From the NCBI GenBank assembly GCA_026418175.1, contig JAOABX010000014.1:1-64000 (forward strand): DNA of 64,000 nt, given 5' to 3'. The translations under genes and the position numbers were made by a program. The notes under the pieces are model-generated. The model did not search any database. It worked only from the letters and a program-made list of their open reading frames with translations, and was not told where the DNA came from. Position 1 is the first letter of the stretch, and every line of letters starts with the position of its first letter. This document shows positions 25,096-33,030 of the stretch, in pieces. This DNA is from Flavobacteriales bacterium. GTDB taxonomy: Bacteria; Bacteroidota; Bacteroidia; CAIKAF01.

Positions 25096-26118
25096 ATGCC
25101 CGCTATTCTTCAACCATATGAACTATTAAATACGTCAATTCCCCTACTCGATGTTCGAAGTGAAGGTGAATATGTCCGAGGACACATCCCCGGAGCCAAT
25201 AATTTGCCATTATTTACTGATGAAGAACGAGCGGTGGTAGGTACGTTGTACAATCAAATTGGTAAGGACGAGGCTTTTGAAAAAGGATTGGAAATTGTAG
25301 GGCCTAAAATGGCTCAGATGGTGCGAAAAGCCCGTAAAATTGCTGGAATTAACAAAGATATAGCCCTGTATTGCTGGCGGGGCGGCATGCGAAGCCAAAG
25401 TGTAGGTTGGTTATTAGAAACAGCAGGGTTTAATGTATTTTTATTAGAAGGAGGTTACAAGGCCTATCGCCGCATGGTGCTAGAACTGTTTGAACAACCA
25501 CTTCCACTTTACGTTCTGGGAGGATACACTGGTTCGGGAAAAACCGAAATATTGTATGAGATAAAAAAGCAAGGGGGGCAAATCATTGATTTGGAGGCGT
25601 TGGCTCATCACAAAGGTTCAGCTTTCGGAGCCTTAGGTCAACCGGAACAACCCAGTAGCGAAATGTTTGAAAATGAATTACACCGTCAACTGATGACGAT
25701 GAATTTAAATCAACCGATTTGGATAGAAGACGAAAGCCGAAACATGGGCAAAGTGTACCTTCCACAGCAGCTATACCGTTGCATCCAGCAAAGTCCTCTT
25801 TTTTTTATAGAACGTTCACTGGAACAGCGGGTAGATTACTTAATGCAACACTATGGCATTTATCCGGCTGATGAGCTGGAAAAAGCTATCCATAAAATCA
25901 AAAAAAGATTAGGAGATGAAATGTACCGTTACATTTTAAATTTGCTTTATTCGGGCAAGCTTAAGGAAGTTTGCATCAATCTGCTGAATTATTACGATCG
26001 AGCATACAAACGACTCACCGCTCAGCGAAATCAAGAGCTCGTTCAATTTATCCCTATTGCAGACCATTATACCAATCAACATATTGCAAAAATTCTTTTA
26101 GATTATGAATCACATTAA
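25096..26118 (+). CDS. selU: tRNA 2-selenouridine synthase
   Basis: SelU (MnmH/YbbB) replaces the sulfur of 2-thiouridine at the tRNA wobble base with selenium, using selenophosphate. The 340-residue protein has an N-terminal rhodanese domain (LLDVRSEGEYVRGHIPGA) with the catalytic Cys93 in LYCWRGGMRSQ. A P-loop domain follows, with GGYTGSGKT at 142-150 and the family segments GSAFGALGQPEQPS and WIEDESRNMGKVYLP. Its 3' end overlaps selD by 14 bases, so the enzyme and its selenium donor are co-expressed. Length and motifs match the family. Confidence 0.95.
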   Translation: MPAILQPYELLNTSIPLLDVRSEGEYVRGHIPGANNLPLFTDEERAVVGTLYNQIGKDEAFEKGLEIVGPKMAQMVRKARKIAGINKDIALYCWRGGMRSQSVGWLLETAGFNVFLLEGGYKAYRRMVLELFEQPLPLYVLGGYTGSGKTEILYEIKKQGGQIIDLEALAHHKGSAFGALGQPEQPSSEMFENELHRQLMTMNLNQPIWIEDESRNMGKVYLPQQLYRCIQQSPLFFIERSLEQRVDYLMQHYGIYPADELEKAIHKIKKRLGDEMYRYILNLLYSGKLKEVCINLLNYYDRAYKRLTAQRNQELVQFIPIADHYTNQHIAKILLDYESH

Positions 26119-27148
26119 AGTATCTGTAAAACTAACTGAATATAGCCACGGTGCTGGCTGTGGATGTAAAATATCACCGGAAATACTGGATAAAATGCTA
26201 TCATCAGCCCGACATAGCATGCAATTTCCGCAATTACTGGTTGGTAATTCCACCCGTGATGATGCGGCTGTTTATGACATAGGAAACGGTACAGGAATCA
26301 TATCAACCACCGATTTTTTTATGCCAATTGTAGATGACCCATTTGATTTCGGGAGAATTGCTTCAGCCAATGCCATCAGTGATATTTATGCCATGGGCGG
26401 TAAGCCACTCATGGCAATCGCTGTACTGGGCTGGCCCATAAATAATATTCCTGCCGAAGTAGCCGGAGAAGTGCTAAAAGGCAGCTTGGCTATATGTGAA
26501 GAAGCCGGTATTCCGCTAGCAGGTGGACACTCCATTGATAGTCCGGAGCCTATTTTTGGATTGGCAGTAACTGGCATAGTATCGATTGATCATTTAAAAC
26601 AAAACAATCAGGCAAAAGCCGGAGATTATCTATACCTCACCAAACCCTTAGGAATTGGCATTATTTCTACTGCTCAAAAAAAAGGATTTGTAGAATCGCA
26701 CGATCTACAAACTGCTATTGGATGGATGACCACCTTGAATCACATCGGAGAAATACTTGGAAAACTTCCCTATGTTCATGCTTTGACGGATGTTACGGGT
26801 TTTGGGCTATTAGGACATTTAAGTGAAATTTGCGAAGGCAGTTTTTTAAGTGCTACCCTTTACTTCAACCATATACCCATTATACCGGATGTACAAAAAT
26901 ACATCGAGAAACAAGCCATACCGGGTGGAACACAGCGTAACTGGAAAAGTTATGGACATAAAATGGGAGCCATGACTGAATACCAACGTTTGATTTTGGC
27001 TGACCCACAAACTAGCGGTGGATTGTTAATTGCTGTTGATGCAAAATTTGCCGATGAACTTGAAAAAGTTTTAAATCAACATCAAATACCAATTCACAAA
27101 ATTGGAATAATGCATGAAGCTAAAGAAAAATTGATTGAAATAGTATAA
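26105..27148 (+). CDS. selD: Selenide, water dikinase (selenophosphate synthetase)
   Basis: SelD makes selenophosphate from selenide and ATP. The 347-residue protein follows the E. coli enzyme closely: YSHGAGCGCKISP provides the catalytic Cys19 and Lys22, then STTDFFMPIVDDPFDFGRIA, NAISDIYAMGGKPLMA, AGGHSIDSPEPIFGLA, TDVTGFGLLGHL and DPQTSGGLL. The catalytic residue is Cys, not selenocysteine. No selA, selB or tRNA-Sec is in the window, so the visible use of selenophosphate is tRNA modification by the overlapping selU. Confidence 0.97.
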   Translation: MNHIKVSVKLTEYSHGAGCGCKISPEILDKMLSSARHSMQFPQLLVGNSTRDDAAVYDIGNGTGIISTTDFFMPIVDDPFDFGRIASANAISDIYAMGGKPLMAIAVLGWPINNIPAEVAGEVLKGSLAICEEAGIPLAGGHSIDSPEPIFGLAVTGIVSIDHLKQNNQAKAGDYLYLTKPLGIGIISTAQKKGFVESHDLQTAIGWMTTLNHIGEILGKLPYVHALTDVTGFGLLGHLSEICEGSFLSATLYFNHIPIIPDVQKYIEKQAIPGGTQRNWKSYGHKMGAMTEYQRLILADPQTSGGLLIAVDAKFADELEKVLNQHQIPIHKIGIMHEAKEKLIEIV

Positions 27149-27318
27149 CAACAAATTATGTTGAACGACGCCAGCATGAATGATATTGAAAAAGTAGAAA
27201 TTAAATCATTTTTAGCAATATGATAGAAGGAAATAAATAATTTTCTTGCATAAAGTACAGTACATAGCAATGTAATGCTCCCCAGTATTTTAATAAAAAA
27301 ATTATTAGAACAGTATCA

Positions 27319-28293
27319 TTATTTCATCATTATCCAGATGAACACTAACAATATTTGAAGCACAAAAATTATTAGTCCGAAAACCATCCCTTTTTTTCCA
27401 GATTGATACAAGGTACTAAATTTTACTTTTAATCCTATAGCTGCCATTGCCACTGTTAAGATGGCTTTACCAATGGTTTCCAACAATTTAATAACGTCTG
27501 TCGGTAAGGGAATAAATGTAACCAATATAGAAATACCAATAAAAGCCCATAGATACCATGGCAATTTAAAATGCTCTTTCCAATTTTTTACTGTACCATG
27601 CTGTTGAATATAGTTAAAAAAAATGAGGGCAGGAGATAACAAGGCCACCCGGGCTAACTTAACAGTAATAGCAGCATCACCTATTTCTTTATTCATGGCA
27701 TAAGCGGCTCCAGCCACATTTCCTACTGAATGTAACGTGCCTCCAATCATCAAACCTATTTCATTCAAAGACCATCCCACCAATGGAAGAATGGCCGGAA
27801 AAGCAATCATACCTATGATTCCAAATAAGTTTATAACTGCCATAGCTATTCCAATATCCTCTTTATTTTTTGATACCGATGGTGCTAATGCCGCAATGGC
27901 CGATGAACCGCAAATAGCAGTACCAAATCCAATAAGCCACCCTGTTGAGCCTGGACATTTCATTTTTATTGACAACCATAATGTTAGCAGTATGATAGCA
28001 AAAACTACTACCAAAACTATCATGAATGTTTGCCAACCTAAATCAGCAATATGGCTTAAATTGATGCTAAAAGCAAGAAACAAAATAGATAATTCAAGCA
28101 ATTTGCTCCCTGTAAAAGAAATACCATCCTGAAAAGAAGTAGGAATTGTTATAAGATTACTAACCAGGATTCCAAGAATCAATCCAAGTAAAATTTCATT
28201 CATCTTGGGTATATAAGGAGCAAAAATCCAAGCTACTGTACCCAGCAATACAGATAATAATATTCCTTTACCGTGGGAATGGAAATTAATCAT
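27319..28293 (-). CDS. YeiH family (UPF0324) putative sulfate exporter
   Basis: The 324-residue integral membrane protein has nine to ten helices and the UPF0324 landmarks. These include GLILGILVSN, LLELSILFLAFSINL, WLIGFGTAICGSSAIAALAP, IGLMIGGTLHSVGNVAGAAY and TVKLARVALLSP. Members are annotated as putative sulfate or sulfur-compound exporters, with limited experimental support. The ATG overlaps the stop of the DUF2490 gene by four bases, and a rhodanese lipoprotein precedes that. A shared role in sulfur compound handling is inferred from this context. Confidence 0.85.
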   Translation of the reverse strand: MINFHSHGKGILLSVLLGTVAWIFAPYIPKMNEILLGLILGILVSNLITIPTSFQDGISFTGSKLLELSILFLAFSINLSHIADLGWQTFMIVLVVVFAIILLTLWLSIKMKCPGSTGWLIGFGTAICGSSAIAALAPSVSKNKEDIGIAMAVINLFGIIGMIAFPAILPLVGWSLNEIGLMIGGTLHSVGNVAGAAYAMNKEIGDAAITVKLARVALLSPALIFFNYIQQHGTVKNWKEHFKLPWYLWAFIGISILVTFIPLPTDVIKLLETIGKAILTVAMAAIGLKVKFSTLYQSGKKGMVFGLIIFVLQILLVFIWIMMK

Positions 28294-29051
28294 ATACGGA
28301 TAACTAAACCAGTTAATAATTGATATTTATTATAAATTCTAAAGCCAGAAAGTTGATAGGTGTACTGAAACCCTAATTGCAATTCTACAGCATATACTGT
28401 GGTTAATAACGATAGAGCCACCCGATTTTGTTCAAATACATGGTGCTTGGTAATGTAAGTATTAGGAATTGTAACAGTTTCAGGCTGAAAAAAAATTTCA
28501 TCAAATAGTTGAATGTTCATTCTTGAGTGAGTAGACAAACGTGTCAATAGAAAAGCGAATAAAAATTGATACCTCCATCGAAAAAGAAACGAACTCTCTT
28601 TTTTATCAAAATTCATCCATCGAAATTCTCCCAACAACCTGTTTCTTAGTTCTATTTTATTTAGTTCCAATTCATGTTGTACTCCCCAAACGGTGCGCAA
28701 TTCATGAAGTTTAACAACAGGATTTTGTTCCCAATCTGAACCTTCGTTAATCCGGTAATGTTCAAGATACATTACCGGATTACTAATCAACTGGAAATTA
28801 TGAGGCAACTCAAAGTTTGCCCAGGTACGATAACTTTGTAATAAGGGGATATCCAAAAAATGATGATCAATTTGTTGTCTTCTGTACTGATAATCTATTC
28901 CAATGATCCATCGTTTAGACAAGCGTGACATTACCTGAATTCTACTCCAGAACTCATCCTTATCAATTGGAGGAGTTTGAGCAAACATCAAGCTGGAACT
29001 GAAAAAAATCAGTATAGCATTTCCTATTATTTTACCAATCCACCGGTCCAA
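28290..29051 (-). CDS. DUF2490 domain outer-membrane-like protein
   Basis: The 253-residue protein has a signal peptide ending near SLMFAQ and then alternating strands with many aromatic and charged residues (FWSRIQVMSRLSKRWIIGID, LRNRLLGEFRWM, FLFRWRYQFLFAF, LQLGFQYTY). The R-N-R-x-x-x-E-F-R-W pattern and length are those of DUF2490, thought to form an outer-membrane barrel. The gene sits between a rhodanese lipoprotein, which it overlaps by 25 bases, and a YeiH-type exporter. The function is unknown; an outer-membrane pore for the linked transporter is speculation. Confidence 0.75.
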   Translation of the reverse strand: MDRWIGKIIGNAILIFFSSSLMFAQTPPIDKDEFWSRIQVMSRLSKRWIIGIDYQYRRQQIDHHFLDIPLLQSYRTWANFELPHNFQLISNPVMYLEHYRINEGSDWEQNPVVKLHELRTVWGVQHELELNKIELRNRLLGEFRWMNFDKKESSFLFRWRYQFLFAFLLTRLSTHSRMNIQLFDEIFFQPETVTIPNTYITKHHVFEQNRVALSLLTTVYAVELQLGFQYTYQLSGFRIYNKYQLLTGLVIRI

Positions 29052-29443
29052 TTCATTATCCCGCCTGTGAGATTATAAACTTTATTAAATCCGTTTTCAA
29101 TCATGATGGAAGCAGCCTTCGAACTTCTTCCTCCACTACGACAATATACAATATACGATTTTGATTTATCAAGTTTCTGAATTTCATTGGCAAAGTTACC
29201 TCCATTAAAATCAATAAAATACTTGGTTCCGGAAATATATCCTTCTGCCACTTCTCCGGGAGTTCTAACGTCAATGACCACTGTATTGGGATCTTTTGTT
29301 AACTTTAAAAATTCATCCTGCTGTATATTTATTACGGCAGGTTTTTGTTGATCAGAAGTTTTACTTTGCGAAGTGGATGTTGAAGTACAGCCAAGAATAA
29401 AAAAAATAAAAAATGCTGTAACCGGTGCTAATACATGTTTCAT
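29027..29443 (-). CDS. Rhodanese-like domain lipoprotein
   Basis: The 138-residue protein has a lipobox ILGC, a short Ser/Thr linker (TSTSTSQSKTS), and one complete rhodanese domain: VVIDVRTPGEVAEGYI, YIVYCRSGGRSSKAA with the active Cys101, and VYNLTGGIMNWTGG. Such domains carry persulfide or sulfane sulfur. With a lipid anchor it should act in the periplasm or at the outer-membrane inner leaflet. It is the first gene of a three-gene run with DUF2490 and the YeiH transporter, so sulfur-compound handling outside the cytoplasm is a reasonable inference. Confidence 0.88.
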   Translation of the reverse strand: MKHVLAPVTAFFIFFILGCTSTSTSQSKTSDQQKPAVINIQQDEFLKLTKDPNTVVIDVRTPGEVAEGYISGTKYFIDFNGGNFANEIQKLDKSKSYIVYCRSGGRSSKAASIMIENGFNKVYNLTGGIMNWTGGLVK

Positions 29444-29544
29444 AATTCAGTATTTTAACGTTTATATCGCAAATGTAAGTGACTAAAAAAGCTAACTCCG
29501 TAACTAAAATCACACGAAACTAATTTACACAACTTAGCTGAATT

Positions 29545-30081
29545 TCAAACAGTAAAAATCATTGATAGTAATATAATAAGACGTAGCGTCCATCCCAAAG
29601 TTCTAATCCATTGCATGTATATTAATCGCTGGTGTTTTTTTCCATCTACATCTGTATGAAGGATTGATAATAACGGGCGAATCATTTGAAAATTTATCAG
29701 GTGAAGAATAAAAAGTAAAATCAATGAAAAACCAATCAAAAAAAATTGATTTTGAACATCCGGATTAAAATCACTTACCATGGTAAAACTTAGCAAAAGA
29801 GCTACAGAAGTAAAAATTTCAAGCGAAAATAACGGGAAAAACAAAAGTGTATTTTTCATTTTTAGTTCACGATAATATAGCTCGTACCGATCTGCACCAA
29901 TAAAACGAAGCATAGGAAGATGTACAACCTGTAAATACCACATAATGGCTGTAACCATAATACAAACCAAAACATGTATGATAAAAATGAGTGAAAACAC
30001 AATAAAAATTTTAAGTAAAACGAATGTAACTAAAAAATGTTGAGGTTTGGTAAGCAAATAAAAAAACCTTATACTTGCCAA
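29545..30081 (-). CDS. Conserved four-helix integral membrane protein
   Basis: The 178-residue ORF has four hydrophobic helices. A segment reading TAIMWYLQVVHLPMLRFIG resembles small membrane proteins with a W-x-x-Q-x-x-H-x-P motif, followed by a conserved EIFTSVALLLSF helix. No signal peptide separate from the first helix is visible. The first 40 residues may not all be translated; an internal ATG (MVTAIMWYLQ) is a possible start. It lies alone, facing the THX gene across 20 bases, and I cannot assign a function. Confidence 0.6.
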   Translation of the reverse strand: MASIRFFYLLTKPQHFLVTFVLLKIFIVFSLIFIIHVLVCIMVTAIMWYLQVVHLPMLRFIGADRYELYYRELKMKNTLLFFPLFSLEIFTSVALLLSFTMVSDFNPDVQNQFFLIGFSLILLFILHLINFQMIRPLLSILHTDVDGKKHQRLIYMQWIRTLGWTLRLIILLSMIFTV

Positions 30082-30101
30082 ACTACTAAACCTAATATAT
30101 C

Positions 30102-30323
30102 ATGGGCAAAGGAGATAAAAAAACCAAGAGGGGGAAAATTAACCTCGGCACCTATGGAGTGACCCGTCCCCGTAAGAAAAAAAAGAATGTAGCCACTCCG
30201 ATTGAAAAAAAGGAAAAGCCAGCAAAGAAAAAAGAAGCGGCAATTAATGAAGAAAAGCCCAAAGCAGAAAAGCCAAAGGCACCCAAAAAGTCAGCTGCTA
30301 AGAAAAAAGAGGCTGAAGAATAA
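30102..30323 (+). CDS. 30S ribosomal protein THX with lysine/alanine-rich extension
   Basis: The first 27 residues, MGKGDKKTKRGKINLGTYGV and the following RPRKKK, match the small basic ribosomal protein THX (bTHX), which sits in the head of the 30S subunit and binds 16S rRNA. In Thermus this protein is only about 26 residues. Here a low-complexity tail of about 45 residues follows (KPAKKKEAAINEEKPKAEKP). Bacteroidota THX proteins often carry such tails. A strong bidirectional terminator follows the stop codon. It is too short for many gene finders but the N-terminal match is clear. Confidence 0.9.
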   Translation: MGKGDKKTKRGKINLGTYGVTRPRKKKKNVATPIEKKEKPAKKKEAAINEEKPKAEKPKAPKKSAAKKKEAEE

Positions 30324-30325
30324 CT

Positions 30326-30353
30326 AAAAAACCAGGCTTTGCCTGGTTTTTTT
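30326..30353. terminator. Bidirectional terminator between the THX gene and pdxH
   Basis: A 12-bp perfect stem AAAAAACCAGGC/GCCTGGTTTTTT with a TTT loop lies three bases after the THX stop and upstream of the pdxH stop. Flanking A and T runs allow it to work on both strands for the convergent genes. Confidence 0.85.
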
Positions 30354-30377
30354 ATTTTTACCCTGATTGACGAATCT

Positions 30378-31025
30378 TTATGGAGCCAGCCGATCCATTT
30401 TCCAACTTTTATCATTTTGTAGCTGGTAGCGAATCCGATCATGCAAACGGTTGGGCCTTCCTTGCCAAAACTCTATCATGGTAGGAACTACCCGATAACC
30501 TCCCCAAAATGGCGGTTTTTCAATTACAGGTAAATCTTTAAATTTTTCTTCCAACTCCTTAACCTTTTGTTCCAATTCTTCCCGTGATTGAATAACCTGG
30601 CTTTGTGGAGAAGCCCAGGCAGATATTTGGTTGAGCCGGGGCCGTGACTGAAAATATTCATTTGATTCAGCCTGACTAATTTTGCCTGCCACTCCTTCAA
30701 TTCGTACCTGACGTTCTAAATCAACCCAGAAAAAATTAATGCAAACGTGTGGATTCTCTTCAATATCTTTGGCTTTATCTGAATAATAATTTGTATAAAA
30801 TACAAATCCGCGATGATCAAAATTTCGAAGTAGTACAATCCGGCTTTGCGGTTTCATATTTTTTCCTACCGTGCAAAGTGTCATTGCATTGGGTTCTGTA
30901 ATATTAGCATTGGCTGCATCAATAATCCATTTTTCGAATTGTTTGATAGGGTCTTTTTCCATCTCATGTTCATGCAAACCCATTAGTGAATAATCTTTTC
31001 GTAATTTGGATAGAAATTCTTTCAT
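30378..31025 (-). CDS. pdxH: Pyridoxamine 5'-phosphate oxidase
   Basis: PdxH oxidises PNP or PMP to pyridoxal 5'-phosphate using FMN. The 215-residue protein has the family segments FEKWIIDAANANITEPNAM, PQSRIVLLRNFDHRGFVFYT, NFFWVDLERQVRIEG, ESNEYFQSRPRLNQISAWAS and the C-terminal signature PTMIEFWQGRPNRLHDRI. The length is normal. It is convergent with the THX gene and divergent from the GT-C glycosyltransferase, so it is probably monocistronic. It provides the PLP used by BioA and BioF among others. Confidence 0.96.
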   Translation of the reverse strand: MKEFLSKLRKDYSLMGLHEHEMEKDPIKQFEKWIIDAANANITEPNAMTLCTVGKNMKPQSRIVLLRNFDHRGFVFYTNYYSDKAKDIEENPHVCINFFWVDLERQVRIEGVAGKISQAESNEYFQSRPRLNQISAWASPQSQVIQSREELEQKVKELEEKFKDLPVIEKPPFWGGYRVVPTMIEFWQGRPNRLHDRIRYQLQNDKSWKMDRLAP

Positions 31026-31073
31026 TGCAGAAATTTTACGCGTTGAAGTTAGTAAAGTTTTAGTTCACAATCC

Positions 31074-32990
31074 ATGATTTCAGATAAACAAACACGCTAC
31101 ATCTGGTTAATCATCTTGTTGCTTATAGCTATGTTAATGCGGGCCTGGAATTACCACAGCCTTAGCCTTTCAAATGATGAATTAAGTGCATGGAACAGAC
31201 TAAATGCTACCTCCATTGCAGAACTTTGGGAAAACGGCGTAAAGCCAGATGGGCATCCGGCACTGGTGCAAACAACGCTGTACTTATGGTTTAAAATTTT
31301 TCCCAGTGAGCCATGGAGCTTTCGACTTCTGTTTATTATTGCAGGCACCCTTAGTGTTGGGATTTTTTTTCGCATTGCCTACCGCCTAGCAGGTGAAGGC
31401 ACTGCCTGGCTGGGAGCATCTTGTATGTCAGCATTGCAATATTTTATTATTTACAGCCAATTAGCTCGTCCCTATGCTTTTGGATTATTATTTACACTCA
31501 TGGCATACGATGGGTGGAGTTTATATTTCTATAAAAAAAGTAAACTTATATACCTTATTTATTTTGCACTGAGCGGCATTTTGGCATTATACAGCCATTA
31601 TTTTAGCTTTCTGATGGTAATAATTTTTTCCTTAAGTGGAATTATTCAGATGAACCGTAAGCAATTCATATCATACTTATTTATCGGAATTTTAATGGCA
31701 GCCTCATTTATTCCACATATACATATCACCTTACGACAATTAAACGAAGGCGGTGTAGGCGGTAAAGATGGTTGGCTGGCTCCTCCTACATACCAATTTT
31801 TAGTACACTATATTTTCTATGCCTTTAATAAATCATGGCTGGTAATTTCTGCTGTATTGCTTGTTTCTCTTGTTAGTTGGTTAGACTATTTAAAAAAAAA
31901 TAAGCTACAATTTTCTGATAAAAAATTATTGATATCCTGGTTGATTTATTGGATACTTCCCATCGCTATTGGCTTTTATTATTCTCGATTACGAAACCCG
32001 GTACTTCAAAATTCTGTTGTAATTTTTTCATTTCCGTTCTTCCTCCTAATTATTTTTTATGCAGCCAAAAATATACCTAATTATCGTTCACGCCTTTTGG
32101 GCTTTTTGTTATTGATTGTAATTGCAGGAAGCACTGTTTTTGAGAAACAGTATTACCAACGTACTCACTGGGCAGAGTTTAAAGATTTAGCAGTGCACAT
32201 TTTTGAATGGAAAAAAAAATACGGTGATAATGTATATATTGTGGCAGCAGCCAATGCACCGGGCTATTTAGGATATTATCTCAATAAATTTAATCCACCC
32301 ATTCAAGCAGACCAATACATTCAGAATCAAAATGCAGATTGGGTAGCATTGCGAAAAAAATGGACAACACTTCCACAATCTTACTTCGCACTATGTTGGA
32401 GTAATCAGTTTACCCCCCCCGAGTGGACTGCATTTATTCGTGAAACGTACCCCATAGTTCTACATAAAGAATATTATTTAAACTCCGAAATCTGGTTATT
32501 TGGAAAGACCGGTACACCTATTACTGAACCAGCCCCTTTAGCCGCCTTTTATTTCAATGCACAAACCAAGCAATTTGAAGAAAATAAGAATACACAAGCA
32601 GATACATTTTTTTATTCATATACATTTACAGAAGAATTCAGCCCTAATTTTGAAATTCCAGCACATGAAATTATACAAAATTCCACAGATATATTATGGT
32701 TAAAAGCTACTCTTGAAATAGCTGATACTACTTGCAATCCACACTTAGTATTTTCTCTTTTAGATGCAGATGGTAAAACGATATTTTGGCGATCGCGTGA
32801 AAAAAAGTATCAATTTGATGGTACATCAGGCACTCTGTGGTTAGCCGAACGTATGACCATGAGAGAATTTAACCGTAAACATCATATAATAAAGTGTTAT
32901 CTCTGGAATCCGGATAAGTGTAATATCATCCTGAAAAATTTAATTATTGAAATATGTCCTGGTAATCCAATCATTTATGGTTATCCTTAG
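31074..32990 (+). CDS. GT-C fold (PMT/ArnT-like) membrane glycosyltransferase
   Basis: The 638-residue protein has about ten membrane helices in residues 1-360, then a soluble C-terminal domain of about 250 residues. The first periplasmic loop carries SLSNDELSAWNR, where the Asp-Glu pair fits the GT-C catalytic acidic residues, followed by KPDGHPALVQTTLY. AGTLSVGIFFRIAYRLAGEG and IIYSQLARPYAFGLL are typical GT39/PMT_2-like helices. Such enzymes move a sugar from a polyprenyl-phosphate donor to protein or lipid outside the cytoplasm. It lies 40 bases upstream of porZ in the same direction; whether its product affects T9SS glycan anchoring is an open idea. Confidence 0.8.
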   Translation: MISDKQTRYIWLIILLLIAMLMRAWNYHSLSLSNDELSAWNRLNATSIAELWENGVKPDGHPALVQTTLYLWFKIFPSEPWSFRLLFIIAGTLSVGIFFRIAYRLAGEGTAWLGASCMSALQYFIIYSQLARPYAFGLLFTLMAYDGWSLYFYKKSKLIYLIYFALSGILALYSHYFSFLMVIIFSLSGIIQMNRKQFISYLFIGILMAASFIPHIHITLRQLNEGGVGGKDGWLAPPTYQFLVHYIFYAFNKSWLVISAVLLVSLVSWLDYLKKNKLQFSDKKLLISWLIYWILPIAIGFYYSRLRNPVLQNSVVIFSFPFFLLIIFYAAKNIPNYRSRLLGFLLLIVIAGSTVFEKQYYQRTHWAEFKDLAVHIFEWKKKYGDNVYIVAAANAPGYLGYYLNKFNPPIQADQYIQNQNADWVALRKKWTTLPQSYFALCWSNQFTPPEWTAFIRETYPIVLHKEYYLNSEIWLFGKTGTPITEPAPLAAFYFNAQTKQFEENKNTQADTFFYSYTFTEEFSPNFEIPAHEIIQNSTDILWLKATLEIADTTCNPHLVFSLLDADGKTIFWRSREKKYQFDGTSGTLWLAERMTMREFNRKHHIIKCYLWNPDKCNIILKNLIIEICPGNPIIYGYP

Positions 32991-33010
32991 GCTAAAAGCA
33001 CAATAATTTG

Positions 33011-33018
33011 TAATTTTG
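33011..33018 (+). promoter_or_regulatory. Candidate -7 box of porZ
   Basis: TAATTTTG matches TAnnTTTG and lies 12 bases before the chosen ATG at 33031. TTAG sits 20 bases upstream (32987-32990), one mismatch from TTTG. It supports the later ATG over the track start at 33016, which lies inside the box. Confidence 0.4.
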
Positions 33019-33030
33019 TTAGTTGTAGCC

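Noticed and set aside
27160-27223. Short plus-strand ORF of about 21 codons after selD
   Set aside because: It has no conserved feature and is shorter than can be supported from sequence alone.
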